Below, one piece after another: positions 1 through 9,542 of a DNA stretch of 64,000 bases (the first letter of the stretch is position 1; every line of letters begins with the position of its first letter). The notes under the pieces were generated by a model. It had not been told where the DNA came from. It saw nothing but the letters and a program-made list of their open reading frames with translations, and ran no database searches. The stretch lies in contig CAVRGL010000001.1 in assembly GCA_963720735.1 (NCBI GenBank), positions 1-64,000 of the forward strand. Reading direction: 5' to 3'. The DNA comes from JBBRHQ01 sp963720735 (GTDB lineage: Bacteria; Actinomycetota; Thermoleophilia; Solirubrobacterales; 70-9). Position numbers and translations under genes: made by a program.

Positions 1-1
1 G

Positions 2-1582
2 CCCCCTGAGCGCCCGGGCGGCGACGATCAGGCCCCAAGGGGACTGGCGCGGACGGTGGTCAGGGGCGCCAGCATGGCGGCCGGCGGCTACGCGCTCGCC
101 CAGGGGCTCAACCTCGTCGTCTACCTGGTCCTCGCCCGCCTCCTCACCCCGGAGGAGTTCGGGGTCTATGCCGCCGCGACGATCCTGCTCGGCTTCATGG
201 GGCTGATCAGCGAATCCGGGATCACCTCGGCCCTGATCCACCGCAAGGACCGGATCGAGGAGGCGATGAGCACCGGTGCGGTCTGGACGGTGGCCGCCGG
301 CCTCGGCCTCAGCATCGCCGCGCTGGCGCTCTCGCCGGCGATCGGCGCCTTCTTCGACGACTCGACGACGGGCGAGATCGCCGCCGTGATGTCCGGGGTG
401 GTCCTCCTTCAAACGCTCACCTCGGTGCCTTCGGCGATCCTCCAACGGAGCTTCTCCTTCAGGCGCAGGATGATCATCGAGCCGGTCCAGGTGGTCGTAT
501 TCGGGGCGGTGGCGATCGTCGCCGCGGCCAAGGGCCTCGGGGCCTGGGCCCTGGTGGTCGGGCAGTACGCCGGCGTCCTGATCGACACCATCCTCTCCTG
601 GGCGCTGGTCAGCTTCCGCCCCAAGCTGCGCCTCGCCTCGGTGGCGATGTGGAGGGAGCTGGCCGGCTACGGGCGGCATGTCTTCGCCGGCTCGATGGCG
701 CTGCGGATCGGCGAGCAATCGGACACGGCGATCGTCGGCAAGTTCCTCGGCGCGGCCCCGCTGGGCCAGTTCCGCTACGCGTTCCGTCTGGCGATGACGC
801 CGTTCCAGATGCTGCTCTCCGCAGCCGCCTACGTCCTCTTCCCGGCCTTCGCCCGGATCACCGGCGACCGTGGGCGCTTCCAGGCCGCGTTCCTGCGGTC
901 GCTTCGCTGGATGTGCGTGTTGGGGTTCCCCGGCGGTCTGATCCTCGTCCCCCTCGGGGTGCCGATCGCGGTCCTCGTCTTCGGCGACGTCTGGAGGCAA
1001 GCGGGCTACGCCGCGATGGGCATGGGCCTCTACACGGGCGCCATGGCGCTCAATTCGATCGCCTCGGAGGGGCTGAAGGCCGACGGTCGGCCCGAGTTCG
1101 CCACCCGGATGAACGTGGTCACCGCGGCGGTCACGATCGTCGCCATGCTCGCCCTCGTCCCCCTCGGGCTCGCGGCCGTCGCGGTCGGCCTCTCGATCGG
1201 GGCGATCTGCGGCGCCGCCGTCGGCCTCCGTCACGCGATCAGGGTGATCGGCCTGCGCCGCCGCGACGTCCTGGCTGAGCTCTGGCCTCCGCTGCTCGCC
1301 GCGCTCGCGATGGTCGCCGTGATCACGCCGCTGGAGTTTCTCGTCGTCCAGGCGGACACTCGCGGCACCGCGGCGGGCCTGGCGCTGCTCGCGCTCGAGG
1401 GCGCGGCCGCGGCGGTGATCTATGGCGCCGCGCTCGCCGCGCTGGCTCCGGAGACCGGCCGGGAGCTGCTGCGAGGAGCGACGAGCGCCCGCCGCTCCCT
1501 CGCTCGCGCGATCCGCGGCACACCGGACGAGGAGGCGCTGGCCGAAGCCGAGGCGCCCCTCCCGGGGAGCAGCGTCCGGTGA
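2..1582 (+). CDS. Polysaccharide flippase (Wzx/MATE-like), 5' end outside window
   Basis: Integral membrane protein of the oligosaccharide flippase / lipopolysaccharide export (WzxC-like) family, expected to move lipid-linked sugar units across the cytoplasmic membrane. The protein is almost wholly hydrophobic with about a dozen membrane segments. The phrase 'LARLLTPEEFGVYAAA' after the first helix is typical of the family. The frame is open to the left edge; the first possible start inside the window is GTG at 56, but 18 open codons precede it, so the true start probably lies upstream. It is followed with a 4-base overlap by a GT2 glycosyltransferase, which supports a surface-polysaccharide role. 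The start is the only uncertain part. Confidence 0.85.
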   Translation, partial: PPERPGGDDQAPRGLARTVVRGASMAAGGYALAQGLNLVVYLVLARLLTPEEFGVYAAATILLGFMGLISESGITSALIHRKDRIEEAMSTGAVWTVAAGLGLSIAALALSPAIGAFFDDSTTGEIAAVMSGVVLLQTLTSVPSAILQRSFSFRRRMIIEPVQVVVFGAVAIVAAAKGLGAWALVVGQYAGVLIDTILSWALVSFRPKLRLASVAMWRELAGYGRHVFAGSMALRIGEQSDTAIVGKFLGAAPLGQFRYAFRLAMTPFQMLLSAAAYVLFPAFARITGDRGRFQAAFLRSLRWMCVLGFPGGLILVPLGVPIAVLVFGDVWRQAGYAAMGMGLYTGAMALNSIASEGLKADGRPEFATRMNVVTAAVTIVAMLALVPLGLAAVAVGLSIGAICGAAVGLRHAIRVIGLRRRDVLAELWPPLLAALAMVAVITPLEFLVVQADTRGTAAGLALLALEGAAAAVIYGAALAALAPETGRELLRGATSARRSLARAIRGTPDEEALAEAEAPLPGSSVR

Positions 1583-2523
1583 GCCGGCCTGCCTTCAGCG
1601 TCGTCGTCCCCGCCTACGACGCAACCCGAACCCTGCCCTCCACGCTCCGCTCCGTCCTCGCCCAGACCTACGCCGAGTTCGAGCTGATCGTCGTCGACGA
1701 CGGCTCAGCCGAGCCGCTGGAGCCGCTGGTCGCCTCGGTGTGCGGAGGAGATCCCCGGGTGCGGGTCATCCGCCAGCGGAACGCCGGCCCGGCGGCGGCG
1801 CGGAACACCGGGATCCGCAGCGCCGCGGCCGACCTGGTCAGCGTCCTCGACAGCGACGACCTCTACATGCCGGAGTACCTCAGCTCGGTGCGGGCGGCGC
1901 TGCAGCGTTCCCCGGAGGCGGGCATCGCCTTCACCGATTGCTGGATCCTCAACGGCGAGAGCAAGCGGATCTACCGCGAGACCGGCCTCTCCACATACGG
2001 TGTCGATGCCACCGAGCTCAGCGGCGAGGAGTTGCTGCAGGCGCTGCTCGCGCTCAACTTCATCACCGCATCGACGGTGACAATCCGCAAGCGGGCCGTG
2101 GAGGAGGCGGGCGGCTACGCCACCCAGCTGCAGGGATCGGAGGACTACGACCTCTGGCTGCGAATCGCGGCGGCCGGCTTCGGAGCCGTGCGGCCCCCCG
2201 GCCGCCTCGTCGTCCTTCGCGACCGCCCCGGGTCCCAGTCGAAGGACCGGCTGCTGATGGCGCGCGGCCTTCGCGATGTGCTCTCCCGGGCGAGCACCGA
2301 TCCGAGCCTTCCGGGGCCGGTGCGAGAGTTGGTCGAGACCAGGGTCCGCGGGCAGGAGGTCGCAATTCGCGCCTTCGCCGGGAAGCACGACCGGGCCGCG
2401 CTCGGATTCCTCGTGCGCCACCGTCTGGCGCTGCTGAAGACGCGGCTGGCGACGCCGCTCGAGTGGCGCCGCCGGCCCCCGCCGGAGGTTCTGACCGCCT
2501 TCGGAGACCTGGAGGCGTTATGA
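1579..2523 (+). CDS. Family 2 glycosyltransferase
   Basis: GT-A fold inverting glycosyltransferase that adds a sugar from a nucleotide donor to a growing surface glycan at the inner face of the membrane. The N terminus 'FSVVVPAYDATRTLPSTL' and 'VVDDGS' (residues 39-43) are the nucleotide-binding signature. 'DSDD' at residues 91-94 is the metal-binding DXD motif. It is 314 aa, usual for GT2. The GTG start overlaps the flippase stop (GTGA) and its own stop overlaps the next start (ATGA), so the three genes form one translationally coupled unit. The sugar specificity cannot be read from sequence. Confidence 0.9.
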   Translation: MSRPAFSVVVPAYDATRTLPSTLRSVLAQTYAEFELIVVDDGSAEPLEPLVASVCGGDPRVRVIRQRNAGPAAARNTGIRSAAADLVSVLDSDDLYMPEYLSSVRAALQRSPEAGIAFTDCWILNGESKRIYRETGLSTYGVDATELSGEELLQALLALNFITASTVTIRKRAVEEAGGYATQLQGSEDYDLWLRIAAAGFGAVRPPGRLVVLRDRPGSQSKDRLLMARGLRDVLSRASTDPSLPGPVRELVETRVRGQEVAIRAFAGKHDRAALGFLVRHRLALLKTRLATPLEWRRRPPPEVLTAFGDLEAL

Positions 2524-3743
2524 AGACGGGGAACGAAGGCGGTGCGCTGAGGGTCGTCTACATGGTCTCGCGCTTTCCCAACGTCTCGGAGACCTTCGTC
2601 CTGCGCGAGCTGAACGAGGTCGCCGCGACCGCCGGTGTCGAAGCAGAGCTCGCCTCCCTGTTTCCCCCCTCCGACCCGTTCATTCACCCCGCGGCCCGGA
2701 GCTGGATCCCGCGCCTGCATCGCCCCGGCGCGGCGCAGTCCGCGGCCGCCCTGATCTGGTGGGGGCTCCGCAGGCCGCTGCGGCTGCTCTCCTCGACGCT
2801 CGCCGTACTCCGTGGCTACGCCTCGCGGCCGAAGCTGTTGCTGCGGGCGGTGGCGACGATCCCGGTGGCGGCGGCCCACGCCCGCTGGATCGCCCGCAGC
2901 CGGCCCGACCACGTCCACGCCCATTTCGCCAGCTACCCGGCGCTCGCCGCCTGGCTCAGCGCTCGGCTCACCGGGGTGAGCTACAGCTTCACCGCGCACG
3001 CGCACGACATCTTCGTCCAGCAGTGCTTCCTCGGCGCCAAGCTCGACGGCGCCGGCTTCGTCGCGACGATCTCCGATTACAACCGGCGCTTCCTGACCCC
3101 CTACCGCTCCGGCCCGGCCCCGGCGATCGAGGTGGTCCACTGCGGGATCGATCCCGACGCCTACCGCTTCGAGGCGCGCACCCTCCCCGAGCGCGGACCG
3201 GTGCGGATGCTCTGCGTCGCGAGCCTCCAGGAGTACAAGGGTCACCGGGTGCTGTTCGACGCCCTCGCCGAGGGCGGCGAGGCGCTTGCCCGGGTCGAGC
3301 TCGACCTGGTCGGCGCCGGGAAGCTGGAGGACGAGCTGCGGGCGCTCGCCCGCAGCCTCCGGATCGACGGCCGCGTCAGGTTCCACGGGAACCTGCCCGA
3401 GCAGGAGGTCGCCAGCCTGCTCGGCGAGGCCGACGCCTTCGTCCTGCCCAGCCTGAGGGCCGCCGACGGTCGCCAGGACGGCATCCCCGTTGCCCTGATG
3501 GAGGCGATCGCCAGCGGCCTGCCGGTGATCGCCAGCCGGCTCTCGGGGATTCCGGAGCTGGTCCGGGAGGGCGAGTCCGGAGCCCTGGCCGAGCCCGGAG
3601 ATCCCTCCGATCTCGCGCTCGCCCTGGTGCGGCTGGTCGAAGGCCGCCTCGAGCTCGACCCGGTCGCCGCGAGGCAGCGGGTCGAGCGCGACTTCAACAT
3701 CGCCCGGACCTCGGCCAGGATGGTCGAGCTGTTCAGGGAATAG
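2520..3743 (+). CDS. Family 4 glycosyltransferase
   Basis: Retaining GT-B glycosyltransferase of about 407 aa. The start is the ATG at 2520 within ATGA, overlapping the GT2 stop. A much longer open frame extends upstream but runs inside the two preceding genes and is a shadow. The opening 'SRFPNVSETFVLREL' is characteristic of GT4 enzymes of exopolysaccharide clusters. The C-terminal half carries the donor-binding region with the E-x7-E type motif around 'ALMEAIASGLPVIAS' and 'GIPELVREG'. Its 3' end overlaps the convergent next gene by 11 bases. Confidence 0.9.
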   Translation: MKTGNEGGALRVVYMVSRFPNVSETFVLRELNEVAATAGVEAELASLFPPSDPFIHPAARSWIPRLHRPGAAQSAAALIWWGLRRPLRLLSSTLAVLRGYASRPKLLLRAVATIPVAAAHARWIARSRPDHVHAHFASYPALAAWLSARLTGVSYSFTAHAHDIFVQQCFLGAKLDGAGFVATISDYNRRFLTPYRSGPAPAIEVVHCGIDPDAYRFEARTLPERGPVRMLCVASLQEYKGHRVLFDALAEGGEALARVELDLVGAGKLEDELRALARSLRIDGRVRFHGNLPEQEVASLLGEADAFVLPSLRAADGRQDGIPVALMEAIASGLPVIASRLSGIPELVREGESGALAEPGDPSDLALALVRLVEGRLELDPVAARQRVERDFNIARTSARMVELFRE

Positions 3744-4878
3744 CCGCGGTGAGCGGCCGCAGGGCCTCCTCGTAGATCGCCACGAGGCGCTCCGTGTTGG
3801 CCGCGTAACCGAGGTGGCCGGCGATCCACTCCCGCGCCTCGATAGCCTCCGCCCGCGCGACGCTTGGATCGCGGGAGAGCATCTCGGAGATCGCCCGCGC
3901 CAGCGCCGCGGGGTCCCGGTCGCTGATCCGGCAGGCCGCGACGTGATCGCCGACGTATTGGTGCCCGGGGACGTCGGTGGCGACCACCGGGGTGCCGCAG
4001 CTGAGCGCCTCGAGCACCGTGTAGGCCATGCCCTCGTCGCGGCTTGAGGAGACCAGCAGGTCGGCGGCCCCGAAGAGGACCGTTATGTCCTCGATCATCG
4101 GTTGCACCCGGACCACCTCGCCGAGGCCGAGCTCGGCGATCTCGCGCCCGGCGTCCTCGGCGGAGCCCCGCTCGATCGCAACCAGGCCTTCGGCGCCGCG
4201 ATCGAGCAGCTCCCTGACCGTCGCCATGAAGATGTCGCCGCCCTTCAGGTGCCAGTGCCAGCCGAAGTGCAGAAGGACGGTCGCGCCGGGTTCGATCCCC
4301 AGACGGCGGCGGCGCTCCAGGCGCTGGTCGCCGTCGAGCAGGGGGAACTCGTCGGTGTCGACCACCGAGGGGAGGAAGTGGACCCGCCCCTTCGGCGCGA
4401 GCCGCCGGCTGACGTCCTCGGCGATGTTCGGCGCCGGGCAGAGGATCGCCGCGACCCCACGCCCGAGGGTCGCGAACTTCGCCGCGTTTCGCAGCACCGC
4501 GGCCGGCGTCTTGCCGAGGGTCGTGTGCACGTGCCAGACGACCGCGGCGCGGTCGAGGCGTCGAGCCGCCAGCGCCGCCGGCACGTCCCAGCCGGTGAAG
4601 TGGGTGTGGAGGATGGTCGGCCCCGGATCCTTGCCGAGCTCGGCTTCGAGCCACCTGGAGCGGGCGGATCGGCCCTCTGCGGTGGCGAAGATCGGCGTCG
4701 CCCCAATCTCGGCGAAGTCCTCGATCCACGGCGCCTCCCGAGCCTGCTCGGGGAAGACGGCGCCCACACGCCAGCCACGCTCCCTTGCCGCCTCCAGGGT
4801 GGCGAGCAGCATCGGCACGAACGACCCGCCCTTGCTGCGCGCGTACTCGGCCACCTGGATCAGGCGGGGCGAGCTCAC
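3733..4878 (-). CDS. Family 4 glycosyltransferase
   Basis: GT-B glycosyltransferase of 381 aa. Visible landmarks are the interdomain strand 'LHFGWHWHLKGGDIF' and the donor-binding motif 'VLEALSCGTPVVATDVPG' in the C-terminal domain. The start overlaps the stop of the upstream gene (4875-6128) by 4 bases, so the two glycosyltransferases are co-translated. It converges on the + strand glycosyltransferase with an 11-base tail overlap and no room for a separate terminator between them. Acceptor and donor are unknown. Confidence 0.88.
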   Translation of the reverse strand: MSSPRLIQVAEYARSKGGSFVPMLLATLEAARERGWRVGAVFPEQAREAPWIEDFAEIGATPIFATAEGRSARSRWLEAELGKDPGPTILHTHFTGWDVPAALAARRLDRAAVVWHVHTTLGKTPAAVLRNAAKFATLGRGVAAILCPAPNIAEDVSRRLAPKGRVHFLPSVVDTDEFPLLDGDQRLERRRRLGIEPGATVLLHFGWHWHLKGGDIFMATVRELLDRGAEGLVAIERGSAEDAGREIAELGLGEVVRVQPMIEDITVLFGAADLLVSSSRDEGMAYTVLEALSCGTPVVATDVPGHQYVGDHVAACRISDRDPAALARAISEMLSRDPSVARAEAIEAREWIAGHLGYAANTERLVAIYEEALRPLTAAIP

Positions 4879-6128
4879 CCGGCACCCCCCGCGGCCGGCA
4901 GCGCGCCCGCGAGCACGGCCTCCATCCTCGCCACGCCGTCCTCTCTGAGGTGCGCGGCGGCGAAGTCGCGGGCGGCGAGACCGAGGCGGTCGCCAAGCGA
5001 GCTGTCATCGCGCAGGCCGCGGATCGCTTCCGCGAGCGCCTCGGGGTCCCCCGGGGCCACGGTCAGCGCCGCCCCGGTCTCCTCCGAGATCCTCCTCGCC
5101 TCGCCCGGGGCCGCGACGACGACCGGCCTTCCCAGCGCCGCCGAGTCATAGAGCTTGACCGGCACCGTCTTTCCGAGCGCGGGCTTGTCGGCGAGGCTGA
5201 CGAGCAGCGCGTCCGATGCCCTCATCAGGCGCGCAGCCTCCATCGGGGGCAGCGGATCGCGGAAGACGACCGTCCCCGATGGCGCCGAGGCTGCGACCCG
5301 CTCGAGCTGCTGCCGGGAGGCGCCGTCACCGAGGATCAGCAGCTGGAAGCCGCCCCCCAGCCGGCCGGCCGCGTCGACCGCCACCTCAAGCCCCTGTGAG
5401 AGTCCGATGTTCCCCGCGTAGGTCCAGACGAAGCGGTCGGGCTCGAGACCGACCGAGGACCGGTCGACTTCCTCCTCCCCCATCCGCATCCAGTCCCGGG
5501 TCGTCCCGTTCGCGATCACCGTCACCTTCTCCGGGTCGGTGTAGCGGCCGACGTGCTCGCGGAAGGGCTCCGTGGCGGTGGTTATCGCAGTGGCCCCCCG
5601 GTAGAGGCGGCGCTCCAGCGCCGCGGCCGCCGACAGGGCACGACCGCTTCGCACCTTGCCGAGCTCGCCCGCCACCTGCGGCCAGAGGTCGCGGATGTCG
5701 AAGACCCAGGGAGCGCGATGGCGGCGGGCGATGATCGAGCCGACCACCCCGACGCTGAGCGGCGGTGAGGACGCGAGGACGACGTCCGGCCTGCCGGCGA
5801 GGACTCCGGCGATCGTCGCGGTTGCCGCGTAGGAGGCGTAGGCCGCAAGGCGGCTGGGGGCCGACTTCGAGCGCGCCGGCCAGGCCCAGACGTAGGAGAC
5901 GCTGCAGCCGTCGAGCTCGCGCCGCTGGACCGGCTTCGACGCGAACCCCGGGTAGATCACCCCGCCCGGATGGCTGGGCAGCTCGCAGATCACCTCGACC
6001 CGGTGCCCGCGGGCGGAGAGGCCGGAGGCGAGCGGAAGCAGCCGCAGCGGGGCCGCCGTGATCTCCGGGGCGAAGTACTGACTGATCAGCAGGATCCGCA
6101 TCGTCTCGGTATCGGCAGGCGTGGCCAC
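4875..6128 (-). CDS. Family 4 glycosyltransferase, WbuB-like
   Basis: GT-B glycosyltransferase resembling WbuB-type enzymes that act early in O-unit or capsule assembly. The N terminus 'RILLISQYFAPEITAAPLRL' followed by 'HRVEVICELPSHPGG' is typical of that subgroup, as is 'DIRDLWPQ'. The GTG at 6128 gives 417 aa; an ATG nine codons further in (6101) is an equally good start and neither has a strong Shine-Dalgarno sequence. It is the first gene of a two-gene - strand unit. Confidence 0.88.
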   Translation of the reverse strand: MATPADTETMRILLISQYFAPEITAAPLRLLPLASGLSARGHRVEVICELPSHPGGVIYPGFASKPVQRRELDGCSVSYVWAWPARSKSAPSRLAAYASYAATATIAGVLAGRPDVVLASSPPLSVGVVGSIIARRHRAPWVFDIRDLWPQVAGELGKVRSGRALSAAAALERRLYRGATAITTATEPFREHVGRYTDPEKVTVIANGTTRDWMRMGEEEVDRSSVGLEPDRFVWTYAGNIGLSQGLEVAVDAAGRLGGGFQLLILGDGASRQQLERVAASAPSGTVVFRDPLPPMEAARLMRASDALLVSLADKPALGKTVPVKLYDSAALGRPVVVAAPGEARRISEETGAALTVAPGDPEALAEAIRGLRDDSSLGDRLGLAARDFAAAHLREDGVARMEAVLAGALPAAGGAG

Positions 6129-6193
6129 GCCGATGAATAGTGCGGGAGAGCTTCCTCGACAGGTCGGTCAGACGGCGCGGCCACCGCCGCGGA

Positions 6194-7513
6194 TCAGCTC
6201 CGGGTGCGGACGGCCCCTCCGCGATGCGAGAGGTGCCGCCTCCGATGGCGCTTGGCGCGCCGGCGGCCGCTGTGGCGAGCCGGCTGCAGCACGACCCGCT
6301 TCGGGGCGGCGGCCGGAGGCGTCGAAGTCGTCGCGGGCGGCGGGGGCGCGGTGTCGGGAGGCGGAGGGCTGGTCGCGGGCGGCGGGGTCGTGCTCGTCAC
6401 AGGCGGGGCCGGATCCGCGCTCGCGGCGGCGGCGAGCGGACCGGGCACCGTGCCGTCGTCGGCGGGATCGAGCACCGCGCCGCAGGGGTTTCCCGCAGGG
6501 ATCCGCAGATCGCCGGCACCCGGATCGGCGAACTGCGGCGCGGCGTTGACGTTGTCGGTGGCGCTGAAGCCGATCTGCGGGGATTGCAGGCCACTGCCGT
6601 CGGGACCGGCGTAGTAGCCGGCGGGGGCCCCGTGGATGCAGTTGGAGCGGACGAGGTTGTCGCTGCCGTGAGGAGCCCCGTCGGGGTAGAAGGACTCGAC
6701 ATTGCGGCGGATCCGGGAGCCCGCGATCACGTTCCCGGTGACCCGGTTCCCGCTCGAGGCCACGCTCTCGTCTCCGGAGAAGATGATCCCCTCGCCGTTC
6801 CCGTAGATCACGTTCCCGGTGATCACGGTCCGCTGGGCATCGGGATAGAGCTGGATGCCGCGATCGGTGTTGTCGTAGATCCAGTTGCCGCGGATCACGG
6901 TGTCGTCCGCGGCAGAGAGGTAGATCCCGTGCTCCTGGTTGGTGGAGGGCGTCTCGCCGCAAGCGTGGATGCGGCTATCGGCGATCAGCGTCCCCCGGGC
7001 GCGCCCCCAGACGCTGTTGCCGATCACGAAGCAGATGCCGGTGTGGCGGTTGGTGACGTCGTCGTGTCGGAACTGGGCCCGGTCGGCGTTGACGGTGGGG
7101 CTTGGCAGATCGCGTGAGTTCGCTCCGTCGAGATAGAGGTTGGTGACGCTCACATCATCGGCCCCCCGCGCGATCCAGAGCCGCGCGTCGATCTCGGCCT
7201 GCTCCCCGGGAGCGCTGGTCAGGGTGATCCCCGGCCGGCTGATCTTCAGCTCCCGGTAGGAGTCGCCCGGGTCTCCGGACCCTTCGTAGGCTCCCGCCCG
7301 CAGACAGCCGACCTGGCCGGGGGAGAGCGCGTCGGCCAGTCGCTGGACGGAGCGCAACGGAGCGTCGAGCGAGCCGGCGGCCGAGTCCGATCCGCCCGGC
7401 GACGCGTAGAGGTCGCAGGAGGGCGTCGCGCCGTACCCGCCGGCGGCGATCGCCAGGGTTAGGGTGAGGGTGAGAAGGCCCACAAGGGGAAGGAAGAGGC
7501 GTCGGAGCATCAC
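6194..7513 (-). CDS. Secreted right-handed beta-helix repeat protein, copy 1
   Basis: Predicted secreted protein of 439 aa. Residues 1-30 form a signal peptide (hydrophobic stretch ending near 'GGYGATPS'). The next ~280 residues contain repeated parallel beta-helix strands such as 'NRVTGNVI' and 'GNGEGIIFSGDE', the fold of pectate-lyase-like proteins that bind or cleave polysaccharide. A Pro/Thr-rich linker follows, then a very basic Arg-rich tail that may contact the envelope. It is clearly paralogous to the protein at 10661-11953. No catalytic residues can be assigned, so binding rather than cleavage is possible. Confidence 0.85.
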   Translation of the reverse strand: MMLRRLFLPLVGLLTLTLTLAIAAGGYGATPSCDLYASPGGSDSAAGSLDAPLRSVQRLADALSPGQVGCLRAGAYEGSGDPGDSYRELKISRPGITLTSAPGEQAEIDARLWIARGADDVSVTNLYLDGANSRDLPSPTVNADRAQFRHDDVTNRHTGICFVIGNSVWGRARGTLIADSRIHACGETPSTNQEHGIYLSAADDTVIRGNWIYDNTDRGIQLYPDAQRTVITGNVIYGNGEGIIFSGDESVASSGNRVTGNVIAGSRIRRNVESFYPDGAPHGSDNLVRSNCIHGAPAGYYAGPDGSGLQSPQIGFSATDNVNAAPQFADPGAGDLRIPAGNPCGAVLDPADDGTVPGPLAAAASADPAPPVTSTTPPPATSPPPPDTAPPPPATTSTPPAAAPKRVVLQPARHSGRRRAKRHRRRHLSHRGGAVRTRS

Positions 7514-7587
7514 AGTGTGACGCTCGGCATCCGCCGGGCTGGAGCGGATCGCCGCCTGCCTTCCTGGACGTACCTACGAGACTAGTA

Positions 7588-8820
7588 CTACCGATTCCTC
7601 GCGGGAGCGATCCGCTCACCGCCGGAATCCCGGACTCGCACCCTGGCTCCCGGGGGCGCTCGGACCTCTCCCCGCTCGAACACCACCTGGTCGTGGTCGG
7701 CGAGAGCCCGGGCGAGATCCGCCGCACCGACCCAGCTGAGGCCATCGACCTCGGGCAGCCGGCTCAGGTCACGGCGCAGGACGAGGCGCAGCGCCGTGGC
7801 CGGATCCTTGCCCAGCGCCCCGGTCCGCGCGTCGAGCATCGTCCCGTGCAGGACCAGGATGGGCGGCAGGCCGAGCGCCGCCAGCGCCGCCAGCGGGCGG
7901 TAGTCGAGGGCGCGGATCCCGAGCCCGCCCTTCAGCGTCTCGCTGATCCGCCCCGGGGAGTGGAGATGCCCGGGCTCGCAGCGGGTGAAGCAGGCCAGGC
8001 CCCGGCTCGCCGCTGCGGCAAGAGCCCCCTCGCTGTAGGCCCAGGCAGGCGCCACGAAGGTGCCGGGGGGCGCGATCGCCTTCTCCTGCCACTCGCTTGC
8101 CGCGTCGATCCGCCGGCCCGCCTCCTCCTCGCCGAGGTGGGCGAACTCCCTGAACTCGACCGCGCCGTGCTCGAGCTGCTCGGTGTCGAGGTGGAGCAGG
8201 CCGTGGCAGACCGCCTCCACCGCCCCTGCGGCCGCCCCCTCGCGAAGCGCCGCGATCGAATCGGGCCATACCCGGTCGAGCGGCACCCGGTGGCCCCCCT
8301 CGAAGGCCTGCGCCGGGACCGCCACGTTGAGGACCGCGCCGGCTCGCTCGAAGGCACGCACGTAGCGGCGCAGGCGGCGGCGCTGGCGGCGATCTCCCTT
8401 GGCGCGTCCCTCGAGCTGGTGCTGGGCGGTCCCGGGCAGATCGTCGAGGCGCAGCATCCCGATCGGGGGAAGGAGCAGAAGCGGGCGGTCGAGTCGCTCG
8501 ACCAGGTAGGAGGCGACAGGCTCCAGCAGCCGCTCGAAGCCGAGCAGTCCCCACTCGGCGTCGGGGTCGGCCTCGAGCCACAGCAGCCCCTCCCCGGCCC
8601 CGCGGGGTTGCTCCCCGGTCCCGCCGAAGACCACGGCTCCGGCCAGCTGCCCCTGGTCGACCAGCCCCGAAAGTGCCACCTCGTCTCCGCGCCCGCCGAA
8701 GCCGACCGCCGCGGACCGCGGCTCGGTGAGCAGCGGTCCGAGGCGCCAGAGCCAGGCGAGCACCTCCGCGAGCCGCGCGGCCCGCGGGTCGGCCGCCGCG
8801 AACAGCGCCCCCGCGCTCAC
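7588..8820 (-). CDS. Polysaccharide-deacetylase-like protein
   Basis: About 410 aa. The start is GTG at 8820, which overlaps the stop of the upstream nucleotidyltransferase (GTGA); the longer open frame upstream is an overlap artefact. 'RLDDLPG' looks like the Asp-Asp motif of NodB-type or DUF2334-type deacetylases, and 'CHGLLHLD' like their H-x3-H metal motif. 'APPGTFVAPAWAYS' matches the conserved substrate-groove region. Together these suggest a metal-dependent de-N-acetylase acting on a surface sugar, though sequence divergence makes this a family-level call only. Coupled in one operon with nucleotidyltransferase and epimerase genes. Confidence 0.65.
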   Translation of the reverse strand: MSAGALFAAADPRAARLAEVLAWLWRLGPLLTEPRSAAVGFGGRGDEVALSGLVDQGQLAGAVVFGGTGEQPRGAGEGLLWLEADPDAEWGLLGFERLLEPVASYLVERLDRPLLLLPPIGMLRLDDLPGTAQHQLEGRAKGDRRQRRRLRRYVRAFERAGAVLNVAVPAQAFEGGHRVPLDRVWPDSIAALREGAAAGAVEAVCHGLLHLDTEQLEHGAVEFREFAHLGEEEAGRRIDAASEWQEKAIAPPGTFVAPAWAYSEGALAAAASRGLACFTRCEPGHLHSPGRISETLKGGLGIRALDYRPLAALAALGLPPILVLHGTMLDARTGALGKDPATALRLVLRRDLSRLPEVDGLSWVGAADLARALADHDQVVFERGEVRAPPGARVRVRDSGGERIAPARNR

Positions 8821-9542
8821 CCAGCGGCTCTCGGGCCGAACCGTCCTGCGTGCGCGTCGAACTCGACCATCGCCCGCTCGTGCTCGTCGCGGGTCCCGAT
8901 GTCGAACCACTCTCCGCCGTAGGGGTATGTCAGCACCCTCTCGCCCGCGTCGAGCAGAGCGAGCACCACGTCGGGGAAGTCAAAGCGCCCATCCGGGATG
9001 TGGTCGAGCGCCGCGGGGTCGTAGACGTAGATCCCCATGCTGACCTCGTAGTGCAGGGTGGGCTTCTCGACGAAGCCCCTCACCTCGTTGCCGCCGCCCG
9101 CCGTCTCGATCACCCCGAGTGCGAGCTGGACCTCCTTCTGGTGGGAGGCGATCGTCAGCGCCGGGCGCTCGCGCTGGTGGAAGCGCATCAGCTCGGCGTA
9201 GTCGAGGGTCGTCAGGATGTCGCCGTTCATCACCAGGAAGGGCTCCTGCGGGGGCGGGTCGATCAGCTTCAGGGCCCCCGCGGTCCCCAGCGGCTCGTCC
9301 TCGTAGAGGTAGCCGATCTCGAGCTCGCCCTCCAGCGCCCCGCTCTCCGTCAGGTAGGCGCGGATCAGCCCCCCCAGGTGTCCGACGCTGAGGTCGGCGC
9401 GCTCGAATCCTGCGCCGGCCAGCTGATGGAGGATCAGCTCGAGGATCGGCTGCTCGCCGAGCGGCATCAGCGGCTTCGGGAGCACGGTCGTGTACGGGCG
9501 CAGGCGGGTTCCCTTCCCGCCCGCCAGGATCACCGCATGCAT
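8817..9542 (-). CDS. Sugar-phosphate nucleotidyltransferase
   Basis: 241-aa NTP transferase that makes an NDP-sugar from a sugar 1-phosphate and NTP. The signature 'LAGGKGTRLRPYT' spans residues 6-18, followed by 'LPKPLMPL', and 'LVMNGDILT' contains the metal-binding Asp. It resembles mannose-1-phosphate guanylyltransferase and RmlA-like enzymes but lacks a C-terminal hexapeptide domain. The start overlaps the upstream epimerase stop by 1 base (TGATG), so activated-sugar synthesis and modification are encoded together. The exact sugar is unknown. Confidence 0.9.
   Translation of the reverse strand: MHAVILAGGKGTRLRPYTTVLPKPLMPLGEQPILELILHQLAGAGFERADLSVGHLGGLIRAYLTESGALEGELEIGYLYEDEPLGTAGALKLIDPPPQEPFLVMNGDILTTLDYAELMRFHQRERPALTIASHQKEVQLALGVIETAGGGNEVRGFVEKPTLHYEVSMGIYVYDPAALDHIPDGRFDFPDVVLALLDAGERVLTYPYGGEWFDIGTRDEHERAMVEFDAHAGRFGPRAAG

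Noticed and set aside
1422..2519. N-terminal extension of the GT4 glycosyltransferase
   Set aside because: The frame is open but runs within the flippase and GT2 genes; the product is Arg/Pro-rich noise and the ATGA overlap at 2520 is a clear start.
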